NCBI RefSeq assembly: GCF_900312995.1
Contig: NZ_ONZI01000001.1
Coordinates: 124,001 to 188,000, forward strand
Origin: Kushneria phyllosphaerae
GTDB lineage: Bacteria; Pseudomonadota; Gammaproteobacteria; Pseudomonadales; Halomonadaceae
Direction of reading: 5' to 3'
Length of the DNA: 64,000 nt
Shown: positions 17,501 through 26,921 of the stretch, piece by piece
Numbering within the stretch: position 1 is the stretch's first letter
How the letters are laid out: the number at the start of each line of letters is the position of its first letter
The notes under the pieces: generated by a model
What the model was told of the DNA's origin: nothing
The model's input: only the letters and a program-made list of their open reading frames with translations
The model's database searches: none
Position numbers and translations under genes: made by a program

Positions 17501-20500
17501 CGCAATCCCGCACGCTGCGCCATATTGCTCGGCGGACCTGGCAGTTTTTCGAGACGTTCGTGACGCCGGCCTCCCACGCGCTGCCGCCGGACAACTTCCA
17601 GCTCGACCCCGAACCGGTGATTGCCGAGCGCACCTCGCCCACCAATATCGGGCTGTATCTGCTCGCCTGTGTGGCCGCGCGGGATTTCGCCTGGATCAGC
17701 ACCCGTGGCGCCGTTGAACGCCTGGAAGCGACGTTTGATACGCTCGATGCACTCGAGCGCTGCCGGGGCCATCTCTACAACTGGTACGACACCGCAACGC
17801 TTGCTCCGCTGGAGCCGCGTTACGTCTCGGCGGTAGACAGCGGCAATCTCGCCGGCCACCTGATCGCGCTGGCCAACGCCTGCGAGGCATGGGTTATCGC
17901 GCCTTGCGTGGCCAACCCGCGCGACGGCCTGATCGACACGCTGCATCTCTTTTACGAGGACACCGAGCTTGACCGGACGCTGCCCGGGGCGACAAAAACC
18001 CGACTGCTTACCGAGTTGCAGGCCCTGATCGCGCGCCTTGAGGGCGTCTCGACCCGGCGCGACAGCACCGCCGACGTTCGCTGCTCGCTGGCAAGCTGGC
18101 GCGTGCTGCTGGCCAGGCCCCCTCATGCCGCGGCCGGCGTGTTGAAAGACACCGTGGCGCAACACGATGATCCGGGCGTGGCGCTCGAACCGGAGGTTTC
18201 GGAAGACGACAGCGCCGATGACCTGACCCGACGCGCGACCCCGGCGTACTGGGTGGCCTGTCTGGAGCGCTGCCTTGACGAGCACGAGGCCGATGTCGAG
18301 GCCGCACCGTCTCTTGGCGCGCGCCTGCGCGAACTGGCCCGACGCGCTCGTACCCTGACCCACGAGATGGACTTTGCCTTTTTGCTGGTCTCAGAGCGCA
18401 AGCTGATGTCGATCGGCTACGCCCCGCGCGAGGACCGCCTCGATGAGGGTTGCTACGACCTGCTCGCCTCCGAGGCGCGACTGGCCAGTCTGGTGGGCAT
18501 TGCCAAGGGCGATCTGCCTACCCGCCACTGGTTTCGACTGGGCCGTGCGGTCAGCCCTCAGCCCGACGGCGTGGTGCTGATGTCGTGGTCAGGCTCGATG
18601 TTTGAGTACCTGATGCCGTCACTGGTGATGCGCGCGCCGCGCGACAGCCTGCTTGAGCAGACCAACAGGCTGGTGGTGGCATGTCAGCGTGACTACGCCA
18701 GACAGCGCGGCGAACCCTGGGGCATTTCGGAGTCGGCCTATAACGCCCGCGACCTTGAGGCCAACTATCAATACTCCAACTTTGGCGTGCCCTCGCTCGG
18801 GCTCAAGCGCGGCCTTGCCGAGAGCTTCGTACTCGCCCCCTACGCCACGGCACTGGCGGCGATGGTCGCGCCGCGCGCGGCGATCGACAATTTTGCACGC
18901 CTGCGTGAATTGGGCGCCGAGGGCCGCTACGGCTTTTTCGATGCCATCGACTTCACCCCGACGCGCCTGCCGATGGACCGCCACTTTGTGGTGGTGCGCA
19001 ACGTCATGGCCCACCACCAGGGCATGACCGTGGTCGCCATCGCCAACGCGTTGCTGAGCGGCCGGCTTCGCACCCATTTTCATGCCGAGCCGATGATTCA
19101 GGCCAGCGAGCTGCTGCTCCACGAGCGCCTGCCACGCGAGGTGGCAACGCTGCCCTCCCCCAACGACACCGACCCGGTCATTACCGTCGAGGAGCCACCG
19201 ATCGAGGCCGCGGTACGACGCCTGACGGGCCAGCCTTCGTCACCGCCGGTCACGCACCTGCTCTCTAACGGTCACTACACGGTGATGCTGACCGATACCG
19301 GCGCCGGCTTCAGCCGCTGGGGGAAACTGGCGATCACGCGCTGGCGCGAGGACCCGACCACGGATGACTGGGGCAGCTTCATCGCCCTGCGCGACCGGGA
19401 GAACGGACAGCGCTGGTTTGCCGGCGGCCCACGCGAGATAACCGATGACAACGGCGGGCATGAGCGCGCCACGCATGAGGTCGAGTTCGCCGAGGATCAC
19501 GCCCGCTTTGTGCGCCATGCGGCGACGTTTACCACCACACTCGAGGTGCGGGTCTCCGGCGAGGACAACGCCGAGATCAGACGGGTAAGCGTAACCAACA
19601 ACGGCGAGCGCGAGGCCACCATCGAGCTGACCTCTTATGCCGAGCTGGTACTGACCACGCCGGCCACCGACGATGCCCATCCGGCGTTTGCCAAAATGTT
19701 CGTCGAGACCGATACCCTCCCCGAGTATCAGGCGCTGACGGCCACCCGCCGCCATCGCGACCCTCATGAGGCGCCGATCTGGGTGGGGCACTTTATGCGG
19801 ATCGACGACACCAGCCGCGAGACGCCGCACGAGGCCGAGCGGGCCGATGACAACGCCCCGCCCCGACGGTTTCGCTTCGAGACGGATCGCGCCCGATTCC
19901 TGGGCCGTGGCCGCACACTGTCCACGGCGGCCGCCCTGTGTGACGCGGCGTTTGACGGCGCCGAGCCGATGCATGATGGGCGCACCGGCGCGGTGCTCGA
20001 CCCGATCTTCTCTCTGCGCCATGTGGTCTCCATCGCGCCGGGCCACGTTGCCCACGTCGACTTCTGGACCGTGGTCGCCGACAGCCGCGACAGCCTGGTC
20101 GCGCTGATCGACCGCCACCACGACGCCGGCGCGTTTGAGCGGGCCAGAACGATGGCCTGGACGCAGGCGCAGGTGCAGCTGCGCCATCTGGATATCGCCC
20201 TGGACGAGGCCGCCGACTTCCAGCGCCTGGCCGCGCCGATTCTCTATCACGACGCACGCTTTCGCGCCCCGGACGCCACGCTTCTGCGCGGGCTCTCGAA
20301 ACAGTCCGATCTCTGGTCGATGGGCATCTCGGGTGATCTGCCGATCGTGGTACTGCATCTGGCCGACACCGAGGAGATCGGCTGGGTAGAGACCCTGCTG
20401 CGCGCCCGCGAGTACTGGATGGCCAAAGGCCTCGGGGTCGATCTGGTGATTCTCAACGAGCGTTCGCACTCCTATCTTCAGGAGCTTCAAGACGCCATCG

Positions 20501-23244
20501 ACATCGCCGTGCGTACCCACTGCTCGCCACCGCACGACGGCCACGACCCGGCGCTGGGCACGGTCATCTCCCTGCGGGGGCATCAGCTGAGCCCGGCCGC
20601 GCGGGATCTGGTGCTGGCCGTGGCCCGCGTGGTGCTGCGCGCCCACAAGGGGCCGCTGCATCGCCAGCTGGCCACGCTGCTAGCCGGCGACGAACCGCTG
20701 GTCATCGAGCAGGCGCCGACGGATGCCACACCGATGGATGTCACACCAAGCGAATACGCCCCGGTCGAGCGCGTCCCGGCCCATCCCGAACGAGAGAGTC
20801 TGGACAGGTTTGATAAAGAGACGCTTGAGTTTTTCAACGGCACCGGCGGTTTTGCCAGTGAGGGGCGCGAGTACGTCTGCGTTCTCGATGACAGCGCCAC
20901 CACGCCGCAGCCCTGGATCAACGTCATCGCCAACCCGGGCTTTGGTTTTCAGGTCTCGGCCGAAGGCAGCAGCTACGTCTGGGCGGACAACAGCCGCGAC
21001 AATCAGCTCACGCCCTGGTCCAACGATGCGGTCAGAGACCCTTCCGGCGAGGTGATCTATATCCAGGACGCCGACAGCGGCGCCATCGATACCGTCACCG
21101 CCGCGCCGTATCGCCCCGGCCGCGAGCACTCGCGCTTTGTGGTCCGCCACGGCTTCGGCGTCAGCCGCTTTGAGCACGACACGGACGCGCTTGCGATGAC
21201 GCTGGTGCAGTTCGTGCCGCTTGAAGACCCGGTCAAGATCTCGCAGCTCACCCTGACCAACCGCACACAGGCCCCGCAGCGACTGATCATCACCCATTAC
21301 GCCAGCTGGGTGATGGGCAACGCCCGCGCCAAAAACGCGCCCTACCTGATCTCCGAGCACGACGGTGAGACCGGGGCGCTGTTGATGCGCAACCCGTGGA
21401 ACATGGCCTTCCCGGATCGGGTCGGCTTTGTTGATCTGGACGCGCGACAGCGCGCGTTCACCGCCGATCGCGGCGAGTTTCTCGGCACAGGAACGCTGGC
21501 CGAGCCCCAAGCGCTCTCCGGGCGCCAGCGCTTGAGTGGCCGGGCCGGCGCCGGGGTGGATCCCTGCACGGTGCTGCAGTGCACGCTGACTCTGGAACCC
21601 GGTGAGACCGTCACCCTGGCCGCCCTGCTGGGCCTGGCCGGTGATGCGGAGAGCGCCAGGGCGATGATCACGCGCTACCGAAAGGCGGATCTAACCGTCG
21701 AGCTGACGGCCGTGGAAGACTACTGGCGCACGCTTCACGGCGCGCTTCAGATCACAACGCCCGATCGCGCCATGGATGTAATGGTCAACGGCTGGCTGAC
21801 CTATCAGACGCTGGCGTGTCGCGTGGTGGCCCGCTCGGCGTTTTATCAGGCCAGCGGCGCCTACGGCTTTCGCGACCAGCTTCAGGACGGCATGGCGCTC
21901 ACCTTCGCCCAGCCCGAACTGGCGCGCCACCACCTGCTGCGCGCCGCCGGGCGTCAGTTCATCGAAGGCGATGTGCAGCACTGGTGGCTGCCGCACTCCG
22001 GCCAGGGCGTGCGCACCCGAATCGCCGATGACCGGGTGTGGCTGGCGTTTGCCACCGCAAGCTATGTGCAAAGCGCAGGCGACCCCGCCGTGCTTGATGA
22101 ATCGGTCGGCTTTCTGGAGGCTCCGCCGCTGGTGGCCGGCGCGCATGACGACTTCTCCCAGCCGGCGACGGCCGACGAGACCGCCCCGCTTTATGAGCAC
22201 TGCGTGCGGGCGCTCGAACAGGCGCTCGAGCAGTTCGGCGAGCACGGGCTGCCGCTGATCGGCACAGGCGACTGGAACGACGGCTTTAACCGGGTCGGTG
22301 AAGAGGGCCGGGGCGAAAGCGTCTGGCTGGGCTGGATGCTGCTGCGCACGCTGGCCCTGTTTGATCCGCTCATCACGCCCCGCGACCCGCAGCGCGCCGC
22401 ACGCTGGCGCGAGCGCTCCGAGACACTGCGCGAGGCGCTCGAGACCCACGCCTGGGACGGCGCCTGGTATCGTCGCGCCACCTTTGATGACGGCGAGTGG
22501 ATGGGCACCAGAGACAGTCTTGAGTGCCGAATCGATTCGATCGCCCAGTCCTGGGCCGTGCTCTCCGGCGGTGCCGACCCGACGCGGGCCGAACAGGCGA
22601 TGGCCTCGGTCTCGGAGCATCTGATCGATGAGGACAACGGCCTGGCGCTGCTGTTCACCCCGCCCTTTAACAAAAGCGCTCAGGAGCCCGGCTACATCAA
22701 GGGCTACCCGCCGGGGCTGCGCGAAAACGGCGGGCAGTACACCCACGCCGCCACCTGGTCGATTCTCGCCTTTGCCCGGCTGGGTCAGGCCGACCGGGCG
22801 CATCGGCTCTTCTCGCTGATCAACCCGATCAACCACGCGCTGACCGATGAGGCGGTCGAGCGCTACCGCGTCGAGCCCTATGTGATCGCCGCAGATGTCT
22901 ACTCCGAGCCGCCGCATACGGGCCACGGCGGCTGGACCTGGTATACCGGCTCCGCCGGCTGGTTCTATCAGGCCGGCGTGAACGGCATTCTCGGCATCCG
23001 CCGCGAAGGGCGCGAGCTGATCGTCGCCCCCGCCATTCCCGACCACTGGCCGGGCTATTCAGCCACCGTCGAGCTGGAAGGCAGCCGCGTCACGATTCGC
23101 GTTGAGCGGCTTGAGGCCGGCGATACGGCGGAGATCACGCTTGATGGGAAAAGGCTTGAACACACCGGTGAGGCGCGCGTCGCGCTGGATGAGCAGGCGC
23201 ATGAGTTGGTGATTCGACTGGAGGGAAAGGCAGAGGTAATCTGA
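14497..23244 (+). CDS. ndvB: Cyclic beta-1,2-glucan synthase (GT84-GH94, NdvB/Cgs type)
   Basis: Giant inner-membrane enzyme (2,915 residues; rhizobial and Brucella homologues are about 2,830-2,870) that makes cyclic beta-1,2-glucan, a periplasmic osmoregulated sugar. Order of parts: N-terminal soluble region; hydrophobic helices near residues 410-470; a family-84 glycosyltransferase domain with the acidic motif LDSDTRLPRD (D632, D634) and QHRWVRGDWQ near 778-788; further helices near 810-855 and 940-990; then long carbohydrate-binding and GH94-like repeats. The C-terminal GH94 phosphorylase-type domain, which sets ring size, has the expected acid in TGDWNDGFN (D2592). No ndvA-type exporter is adjacent. 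The start at 14497/14500 is chosen for its overlap with the leader frame; 14449 is an alternative. Confidence 0.9.
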   Translation: MMRWQWFSRQRASAHPPWDDTAPVRDELFGPERLEQHAESLALAQAITSDPPRVVPLYRRLGDNIAALGAIHHRLSVDAAHRHDTVPAAEWLLDHYNHVEKHVSDIRRDLPPGYYRQLPKLAEGPFSGYPRVFGLTWAFVAHTDSRFDAPTLIRFLDAYQRVEPLTLGELWAVAISLRLVLVENIRRLADQIVGARDARNAADALCERMLTPDVDSHQTLAEMNTHGPGIFAEHFYAQLAKRLRDQDPGRSPALYWLEQQMTRLETTTATVVQHAHHRQGASNISVRNAITSLRHIADFDWAALVEQVSLVDRCLRERSRFAEMDFATRDRYRNAIEQLARGVCFDELTIAHRALDAAASPPVSEVSDAQAARFSDPGYYLIDEGRPNFERELGFRPPPALRLRRWVLGMGLTGYASACWLLTAAILVLAFLGLESAGLVSIWAWVWLALMVLPANDIAMSLVNRMLGMGVGGEALPGLALEHGVPSSLKTMVVIPAMLGSDDEVAELVERMEVHYLSGNGGSLTLALLLDGLDADSAELADDARRLHLAVEAVTVLNRRHGPGPDGTRFVLLYRRRQYNPGEGKFMSWERKRGKLAELNRLLRGATDTSFIAVDGLAPRVPEGVRYVVTLDSDTRLPRDTITRLVGKMAHPLNQPVLDDSGRVTHGHAILQPRVTPSLSIGREGSRYQRLFSAPGGLDVYSAAVSDLYQDLFEEGSFAGKGIYAVDAFERALAGRIPENSLLSHDLLEGIFARAGLASDVEVVEAEPERYDVAARRQHRWVRGDWQLLPWVVGKSADRHALGAVGCWKIIDNLRRSLLAPSLFAAFALCAAFRVPVALLAVTLTLAALVIPALLPISFALKPRHYDGDWRHHRRTLSRDLALETGRCLLNVALLANQAWQMIDAIARTLYRVYFSRRHLLEWTTAAALVRDRHLGMTSLVREMAGGMLLALGVVLTLALFETPGWPMLLPLLAAWLAAPLLALWTSRAPADTTDNLKLDATQSRTLRHIARRTWQFFETFVTPASHALPPDNFQLDPEPVIAERTSPTNIGLYLLACVAARDFAWISTRGAVERLEATFDTLDALERCRGHLYNWYDTATLAPLEPRYVSAVDSGNLAGHLIALANACEAWVIAPCVANPRDGLIDTLHLFYEDTELDRTLPGATKTRLLTELQALIARLEGVSTRRDSTADVRCSLASWRVLLARPPHAAAGVLKDTVAQHDDPGVALEPEVSEDDSADDLTRRATPAYWVACLERCLDEHEADVEAAPSLGARLRELARRARTLTHEMDFAFLLVSERKLMSIGYAPREDRLDEGCYDLLASEARLASLVGIAKGDLPTRHWFRLGRAVSPQPDGVVLMSWSGSMFEYLMPSLVMRAPRDSLLEQTNRLVVACQRDYARQRGEPWGISESAYNARDLEANYQYSNFGVPSLGLKRGLAESFVLAPYATALAAMVAPRAAIDNFARLRELGAEGRYGFFDAIDFTPTRLPMDRHFVVVRNVMAHHQGMTVVAIANALLSGRLRTHFHAEPMIQASELLLHERLPREVATLPSPNDTDPVITVEEPPIEAAVRRLTGQPSSPPVTHLLSNGHYTVMLTDTGAGFSRWGKLAITRWREDPTTDDWGSFIALRDRENGQRWFAGGPREITDDNGGHERATHEVEFAEDHARFVRHAATFTTTLEVRVSGEDNAEIRRVSVTNNGEREATIELTSYAELVLTTPATDDAHPAFAKMFVETDTLPEYQALTATRRHRDPHEAPIWVGHFMRIDDTSRETPHEAERADDNAPPRRFRFETDRARFLGRGRTLSTAAALCDAAFDGAEPMHDGRTGAVLDPIFSLRHVVSIAPGHVAHVDFWTVVADSRDSLVALIDRHHDAGAFERARTMAWTQAQVQLRHLDIALDEAADFQRLAAPILYHDARFRAPDATLLRGLSKQSDLWSMGISGDLPIVVLHLADTEEIGWVETLLRAREYWMAKGLGVDLVILNERSHSYLQELQDAIDIAVRTHCSPPHDGHDPALGTVISLRGHQLSPAARDLVLAVARVVLRAHKGPLHRQLATLLAGDEPLVIEQAPTDATPMDVTPSEYAPVERVPAHPERESLDRFDKETLEFFNGTGGFASEGREYVCVLDDSATTPQPWINVIANPGFGFQVSAEGSSYVWADNSRDNQLTPWSNDAVRDPSGEVIYIQDADSGAIDTVTAAPYRPGREHSRFVVRHGFGVSRFEHDTDALAMTLVQFVPLEDPVKISQLTLTNRTQAPQRLIITHYASWVMGNARAKNAPYLISEHDGETGALLMRNPWNMAFPDRVGFVDLDARQRAFTADRGEFLGTGTLAEPQALSGRQRLSGRAGAGVDPCTVLQCTLTLEPGETVTLAALLGLAGDAESARAMITRYRKADLTVELTAVEDYWRTLHGALQITTPDRAMDVMVNGWLTYQTLACRVVARSAFYQASGAYGFRDQLQDGMALTFAQPELARHHLLRAAGRQFIEGDVQHWWLPHSGQGVRTRIADDRVWLAFATASYVQSAGDPAVLDESVGFLEAPPLVAGAHDDFSQPATADETAPLYEHCVRALEQALEQFGEHGLPLIGTGDWNDGFNRVGEEGRGESVWLGWMLLRTLALFDPLITPRDPQRAARWRERSETLREALETHAWDGAWYRRATFDDGEWMGTRDSLECRIDSIAQSWAVLSGGADPTRAEQAMASVSEHLIDEDNGLALLFTPPFNKSAQEPGYIKGYPPGLRENGGQYTHAATWSILAFARLGQADRAHRLFSLINPINHALTDEAVERYRVEPYVIAADVYSEPPHTGHGGWTWYTGSAGWFYQAGVNGILGIRREGRELIVAPAIPDHWPGYSATVELEGSRVTIRVERLEAGDTAEITLDGKRLEHTGEARVALDEQAHELVIRLEGKAEVI

Positions 23245-23267
23245 GGCGTTTCGTCCGGTCTTATGAC

Positions 23268-23291
23268 CGCCGCCGGTACATGCCGGCGGCG
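23268..23291. terminator. GC-rich hairpin between convergent genes
   Basis: CGCCGCCGG and CCGGCGGCG pair perfectly around a six-base loop, 24 bases after the ndvB stop and before the end of the convergent DUF1993 gene. No T run, so it may act as a weak or factor-assisted terminator. Confidence 0.45.
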
Positions 23292-23365
23292 ATGATGGGC
23301 CGAGTGGCAGTGCGACACGCCGGCTCAAGGCAGGAGAGAACAGGCTGAAACCAGCGCCTCTCCCA

Positions 23366-23932
23366 TCAACGTTGATGGATCGTTTCCGGACGAATACAGG
23401 GAAACATGTGCGCGATGTAGTCGGCCTTGCCAAGTTCTACCTTCTCGCTGCGCAGGATCGAATAGGCAGTCATGAGGTGGAAATAAAACTGGGACAGCGC
23501 CCAGTCGCGGGCATACTGCTCGGCGGTTAAATCAAGAATCATGCCGTTGGGCAGCTCATGCACCAGTGGCTGGTCCGCGTTCACATCCAGAGCGGCAGGG
23601 TCGAGCCCCTCGAGCAGCGCCATGGCGTCCTCGATCCGGGTTTGAGCGTCTGCAAACGAACCGGGTCGCTCGCCGGCATCGACGCCTTCATCACGCAGTT
23701 CCCTGATGGACTCCGGAAACGCCTCTCCCCTGAGCCGGCATACGGCCTCGTGAACCTGCACGCAGGCAAATCGAATCTGGGTCGACAAGGGAAACATGTC
23801 CGGCGCGAGACGCGCGGACAGCAGCGCCTGCGCCTGGTCTTCCGGCATCTGCTTTTGCGCCTTCTCGAGCCAGCCCGAGAGCGTGCCCAGCATGTGCGTA
23901 AAGGTCGGAACCAGCAGCGTTGTGAGTGACAT
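23366..23932 (-). CDS. DUF1993 family protein
   Basis: 188-residue protein matching the DUF1993 family, which folds as a helical bundle related to the DinB/YfiT group. Recognisable parts are APDMFPLSTQIRFACVQVHEA, a central segment on residues 90-130 with LVHELPNGMILDLTAEQYARDW, and the end HMFPCIRPETIHQR. No catalytic role is established for the family. The start ATG at 23932 follows CAGGAAG on the minus strand; the frame is open a further 16 codons. It lies convergent with ndvB and divergent from the DUF3100 gene. Confidence 0.82.
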   Translation of the reverse strand: MSLTTLLVPTFTHMLGTLSGWLEKAQKQMPEDQAQALLSARLAPDMFPLSTQIRFACVQVHEAVCRLRGEAFPESIRELRDEGVDAGERPGSFADAQTRIEDAMALLEGLDPAALDVNADQPLVHELPNGMILDLTAEQYARDWALSQFYFHLMTAYSILRSEKVELGKADYIAHMFPCIRPETIHQR

Positions 23933-24193
23933 GAGGTGTCTTCCTGATGATTGAAGGATGACGCACTGTCCGTCACACAAACGACATTCGGACCGGTACG
24001 CCTTGCATCGAGATATTGAGGCTCGCCAGCATCGAGGCCGGCATGATCATCATAGCGATGTCGGCAAGGGATTGTGCATCCCCATATTCCGCCAGTCATT
24101 GATCCTGACACCCCTATAAAACCACCAAACCCATACAATAGGCGCCGGCCGGCCGCAGCCTGCCGTTTGCACACAAAACAATGGGAACCTTTC

Positions 24194-25489
24194 ATGAACG
24201 CTGCCAACCGGGTGTCACCGCTCGATTTTCTGCGCCTGCACGGGCTGGTCGTCATCCTCTCGCTGCTGGCCGAGTGGATCGGCATTATCAAAATACCAGC
24301 CGGGGTCGGCACGCTGTTACTGCTGCCGCTGTTCTATACGTTTTCGCTGGCCATCGTGCTGAACCCGCACCTGACTACCCGATTTCACACGCTGGTGCCA
24401 CCGCGGTTGAGCGCTGTGGCCGCGCCGATCACCCTGATTGCGATCATGCCGTTTATCGCCCGTTTTGGTTCCACCATCGGGCCGGCGACCGATCAGATTA
24501 TTAGTGCCGGGCCGGCGCTGATCCTTCAGGAGCTGGGCAATCTGGGGACGATGCTGATCGCGCTGCCCTTCGCCGTGCTGGTGCTGAAAATGGGCCGTGA
24601 GGCGATCGGGGCCACCTATTCGATTGCGCGCGAGCCCAATATTGCGATCATCTCGGATCGTTACGGCCTCAAGGGCCCGGAGGGCATCGGCGTGATGGGC
24701 GTCTATGTGGTCGGCACCATGTTCGGCACTCTCTGGTTTGCGCTGATGGCGGGCTTTCTGGCCTCGATGGATCTGTTTGACCCGCGCGCACTGGCCATGG
24801 CCTGCGGTGTGGGCAGCGCCAGCATGGTGGCGGCCTGCTCCGGGGCATTGACCGAGGCCGTGCCGGCCCTGCGCGAGGAGCTGCTGGCCTTTTCCGGCGC
24901 CAGCAACCTTTTGACCTATGCCACCGGGCTGTATGTGTCGCTGTTTATCGCTCTCCCGGTCGCCGAATGGCTCTATCGTCGCCTGAAGAGACACACCTCA
25001 CAGGACTCGACCGAGCAGGACAGTGGCGCCGAGCAGGAAAATGACGCCGTGCGCCCCGAGCAGCAGCTGGGCCGAACGGCGCTGACGCTTGCCGCCGTGT
25101 GTGTGGTGGGCTGGTTGAGCAACACCGTCAGCAGTGGCCAGCTCTGGGGCGCGCTGCCGGGCATGGTGATGCTGTATCTCATGACGCTGGCCGGGTTGGC
25201 CGTTACCCGCGTCATGCCCTTTTATCTGCCGGCAGTGGCATGGGTATCGCTGATCAGCATTCTCGTGACGCTGCCGTTTTTCCCGGGCAGCGCGTGGCTG
25301 GTCGAGCAGCTTTCGGCCGTTAACTTTCTGGCCATTGTGACGCCGGCACTGGGTTATGCGGGGCTGGCCCTGAGCCGGCACGAGTTCGTCATGTTTCGCC
25401 GTACCGGCTGGAAACTGGTGATTATCTCGCTGCTGGTCTTTACCGGCACCTATCTGGGCTCGGCGCTGGTTGCTCAGGTGCTGCTCTGA
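24194..25489 (+). CDS. DUF3100 family membrane protein (possible transporter)
   Basis: 431-residue protein with about ten hydrophobic helices and a charged cytoplasmic loop in the middle (residues 265-300, rich in Asp, Glu, Gln). It matches the DUF3100 family of inner-membrane proteins, which look like transporters and in other genomes often sit beside hydrolases of the amidohydrolase type. GLKGPEGIGVMGVYVVGTMFG and GVGSASMVAACSGALTEAVPAL are conserved-looking segments. The ATG at 24194 is chosen because it begins just before the first helix. It is convergent with a nitrilase-family gene across a shared terminator. Substrate unknown. Confidence 0.78.
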   Translation: MNAANRVSPLDFLRLHGLVVILSLLAEWIGIIKIPAGVGTLLLLPLFYTFSLAIVLNPHLTTRFHTLVPPRLSAVAAPITLIAIMPFIARFGSTIGPATDQIISAGPALILQELGNLGTMLIALPFAVLVLKMGREAIGATYSIAREPNIAIISDRYGLKGPEGIGVMGVYVVGTMFGTLWFALMAGFLASMDLFDPRALAMACGVGSASMVAACSGALTEAVPALREELLAFSGASNLLTYATGLYVSLFIALPVAEWLYRRLKRHTSQDSTEQDSGAEQENDAVRPEQQLGRTALTLAAVCVVGWLSNTVSSGQLWGALPGMVMLYLMTLAGLAVTRVMPFYLPAVAWVSLISILVTLPFFPGSAWLVEQLSAVNFLAIVTPALGYAGLALSRHEFVMFRRTGWKLVIISLLVFTGTYLGSALVAQVLL

Positions 25490-25533
25490 CGGCCAAAGAT
25501 ATGACGCCTTTTCTAGAGAAGGACGTATTACCC

Positions 25534-25562
25534 AAAAGCCCACCGTTTGGTGGGCTTTTTTA
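25534..25562. terminator. Bidirectional rho-independent terminator
   Basis: AAAAGCCCACC, loop GTTT, then GGTGGGCTTTTTT. It has T runs on both strands and serves the convergent DUF3100 and nitrilase-family genes. Confidence 0.9.
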
Positions 25563-25582
25563 TACGGCTGACAGCATACCCA

Positions 25583-26362
25583 TTAGGCAACGCCTTCCAT
25601 CGCGATAATCTGCTCTGAAGCGCCGTCCAGTACACCGTCTTTTATCGTGCAGAGCACCAGCCCAGCATCATTGCCTTCAGCCCCAGCAACCCGCTCGCCG
25701 CGGGCGGCCCAGCTGCCGCTTTTGCCGCAGGTCTGCCAGCCGCCGGTATTGGAAATGTGGTTGGAAAGCAGCACCGGGAACTGATGGCGCCGGGCGATGC
25801 CGGCAAGCAGCTCGGCATCAGCGTCATAACCGGATTCAGAGATCAGCGCGCTGACGAGATAGACCTGCGCGTTTTGGGCAGCGGCGGCTTCCGCGTGAGC
25901 GGGATGGGCAAAATCAGCGCAGACCGCCAGCGCGAGGCGTACGCCGTTGACAGTGAACAGGCAACTCTCATGACCCGGCGCGCAGTACACCGCCTCACCG
26001 TCATGCAGGTGCTGCTTGGCATAAAACGTGCGCTCACCATCGGGAAAGCAGATGACCGCGCCGATGCGGGGTTTGCTGCCATCATTGATCAGCGGACAAC
26101 CTGCGATCACGACCAAATGGTGGGCCATGGCGGCGTCGGACAGGGTTGTGAAGACTTCTGCATCGTCAGACATGGCCAGCGGCTCGAGCAGATCCGGCTC
26201 GTAGCCGATCAGCGACAACTCGGGGAACATCACCACGTCGGCGCCGTGTCGAGCGGCCTGCTCGATGTAGCGCAGGTGGGCAGAGAGATTATCCGCCACG
26301 GCGCCCCTGATGACCGGTGCCTGCGCCAGGGCAACGGTGATGTCGTGGGTCTCGCCTGTCAT
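25583..26362 (-). CDS. Carbon-nitrogen hydrolase (nitrilase superfamily)
   Basis: 259-residue cytosolic amidase-type enzyme. The Glu-Lys-Cys triad is visible: Glu in VVMFPELSLIGYEP, Lys in RTFYAKQHLHDGE, and Cys in LALAVCADFAHPAHA. It resembles the predicted amidohydrolases related to beta-ureidopropionase and omega-amidase; the exact amide is unknown. The start is ATG at 26362, behind GGGAGA on the minus strand; a TTG two codons upstream is less likely. Convergent with the DUF3100 transporter-like gene, so a functional pair is possible though not in one operon. Confidence 0.85.
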   Translation of the reverse strand: MTGETHDITVALAQAPVIRGAVADNLSAHLRYIEQAARHGADVVMFPELSLIGYEPDLLEPLAMSDDAEVFTTLSDAAMAHHLVVIAGCPLINDGSKPRIGAVICFPDGERTFYAKQHLHDGEAVYCAPGHESCLFTVNGVRLALAVCADFAHPAHAEAAAAQNAQVYLVSALISESGYDADAELLAGIARRHQFPVLLSNHISNTGGWQTCGKSGSWAARGERVAGAEGNDAGLVLCTIKDGVLDGASEQIIAMEGVA

Positions 26363-26443
26363 GTCCAATTATCTCCCGTGTCGATTTTCGAGGTATATAA
26401 GCCATAAATTATCGGCTTCACGCTACAGGAGATGCGAGCGCCG

Positions 26444-26812
26444 TCATGTTCTGCCCTTGGATGACGGCAGTGGAAACACCACGCCGGTCGTCGCCCAGCA
26501 GGTAATGACCAGCGCCCGCCAGCCGTAGAAGTGCACCCTGCTTCGCGGGGGCGAAGCCTCAAAATCGAACGAAGACATGGCCAGTCGATGCTGGCGATAG
26601 TCCGTCAGCACTTCCTGCGCCTCGTCGAATTCATGCGCCATGACCTGCACCTTCACCCCATCGAGTGCGATCTCCCACATCCACTGCATCGTGATCAGGT
26701 GCTCATCGGCCATGAAGGCCGCAAGGCCACGCGATTCAAGCAGACCCTTGAACAAATGGGCCTCAAAGGGATAAGTAAAGCGAACGAGGGTGGCGAGCGA
26801 GCCGGTGGCCAT
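26444..26812 (-). CDS. DUF2007 domain protein, small membrane-linked
   Basis: 122-residue protein. The N-terminal half matches DUF2007 (RFTYPFEAHLFKGLLESRGLAAFMADEHLI), a small ferredoxin-like fold proposed to be a signal-transducing or regulatory module. The C-terminal part has a short hydrophobic stretch (RALVITCWATTGVVFPLP) that may touch the membrane. The ATG at 26812 follows GTGGAGC. Upstream in-frame codons to 26854 lack a ribosome site. Function unknown. It is followed on the same strand by the nitrilase-family gene about 80 bases on. Confidence 0.75.
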   Translation of the reverse strand: MATGSLATLVRFTYPFEAHLFKGLLESRGLAAFMADEHLITMQWMWEIALDGVKVQVMAHEFDEAQEVLTDYRQHRLAMSSFDFEASPPRSRVHFYGWRALVITCWATTGVVFPLPSSKGRT

Positions 26813-26873
26813 CACAGGGCTCCACGAATATGACGGTGGCCCTGAGTGTCGCACGACAACATGAATCGATTCG

Positions 26874-26902
26874 AATAAAGCGGCCGACAGGACTGTCGGC
26901 CG
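26874..26902 (-). terminator. Rho-independent terminator of the first siderophore receptor gene
   Basis: On the minus strand CGGCCGACAG and CTGTCGGCCG form a 10-bp stem with a two-base gap, followed by CTTTATT. It starts 20 bases after the receptor stop codon. Confidence 0.75.
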
Positions 26903-26921
26903 TATTCGTTGTATTAAAGGG

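Noticed and set aside
19240..20661. Long minus-strand frames within ndvB, here 473 codons
   Set aside because: Antisense shadows; the synthase domains are continuous across this region.
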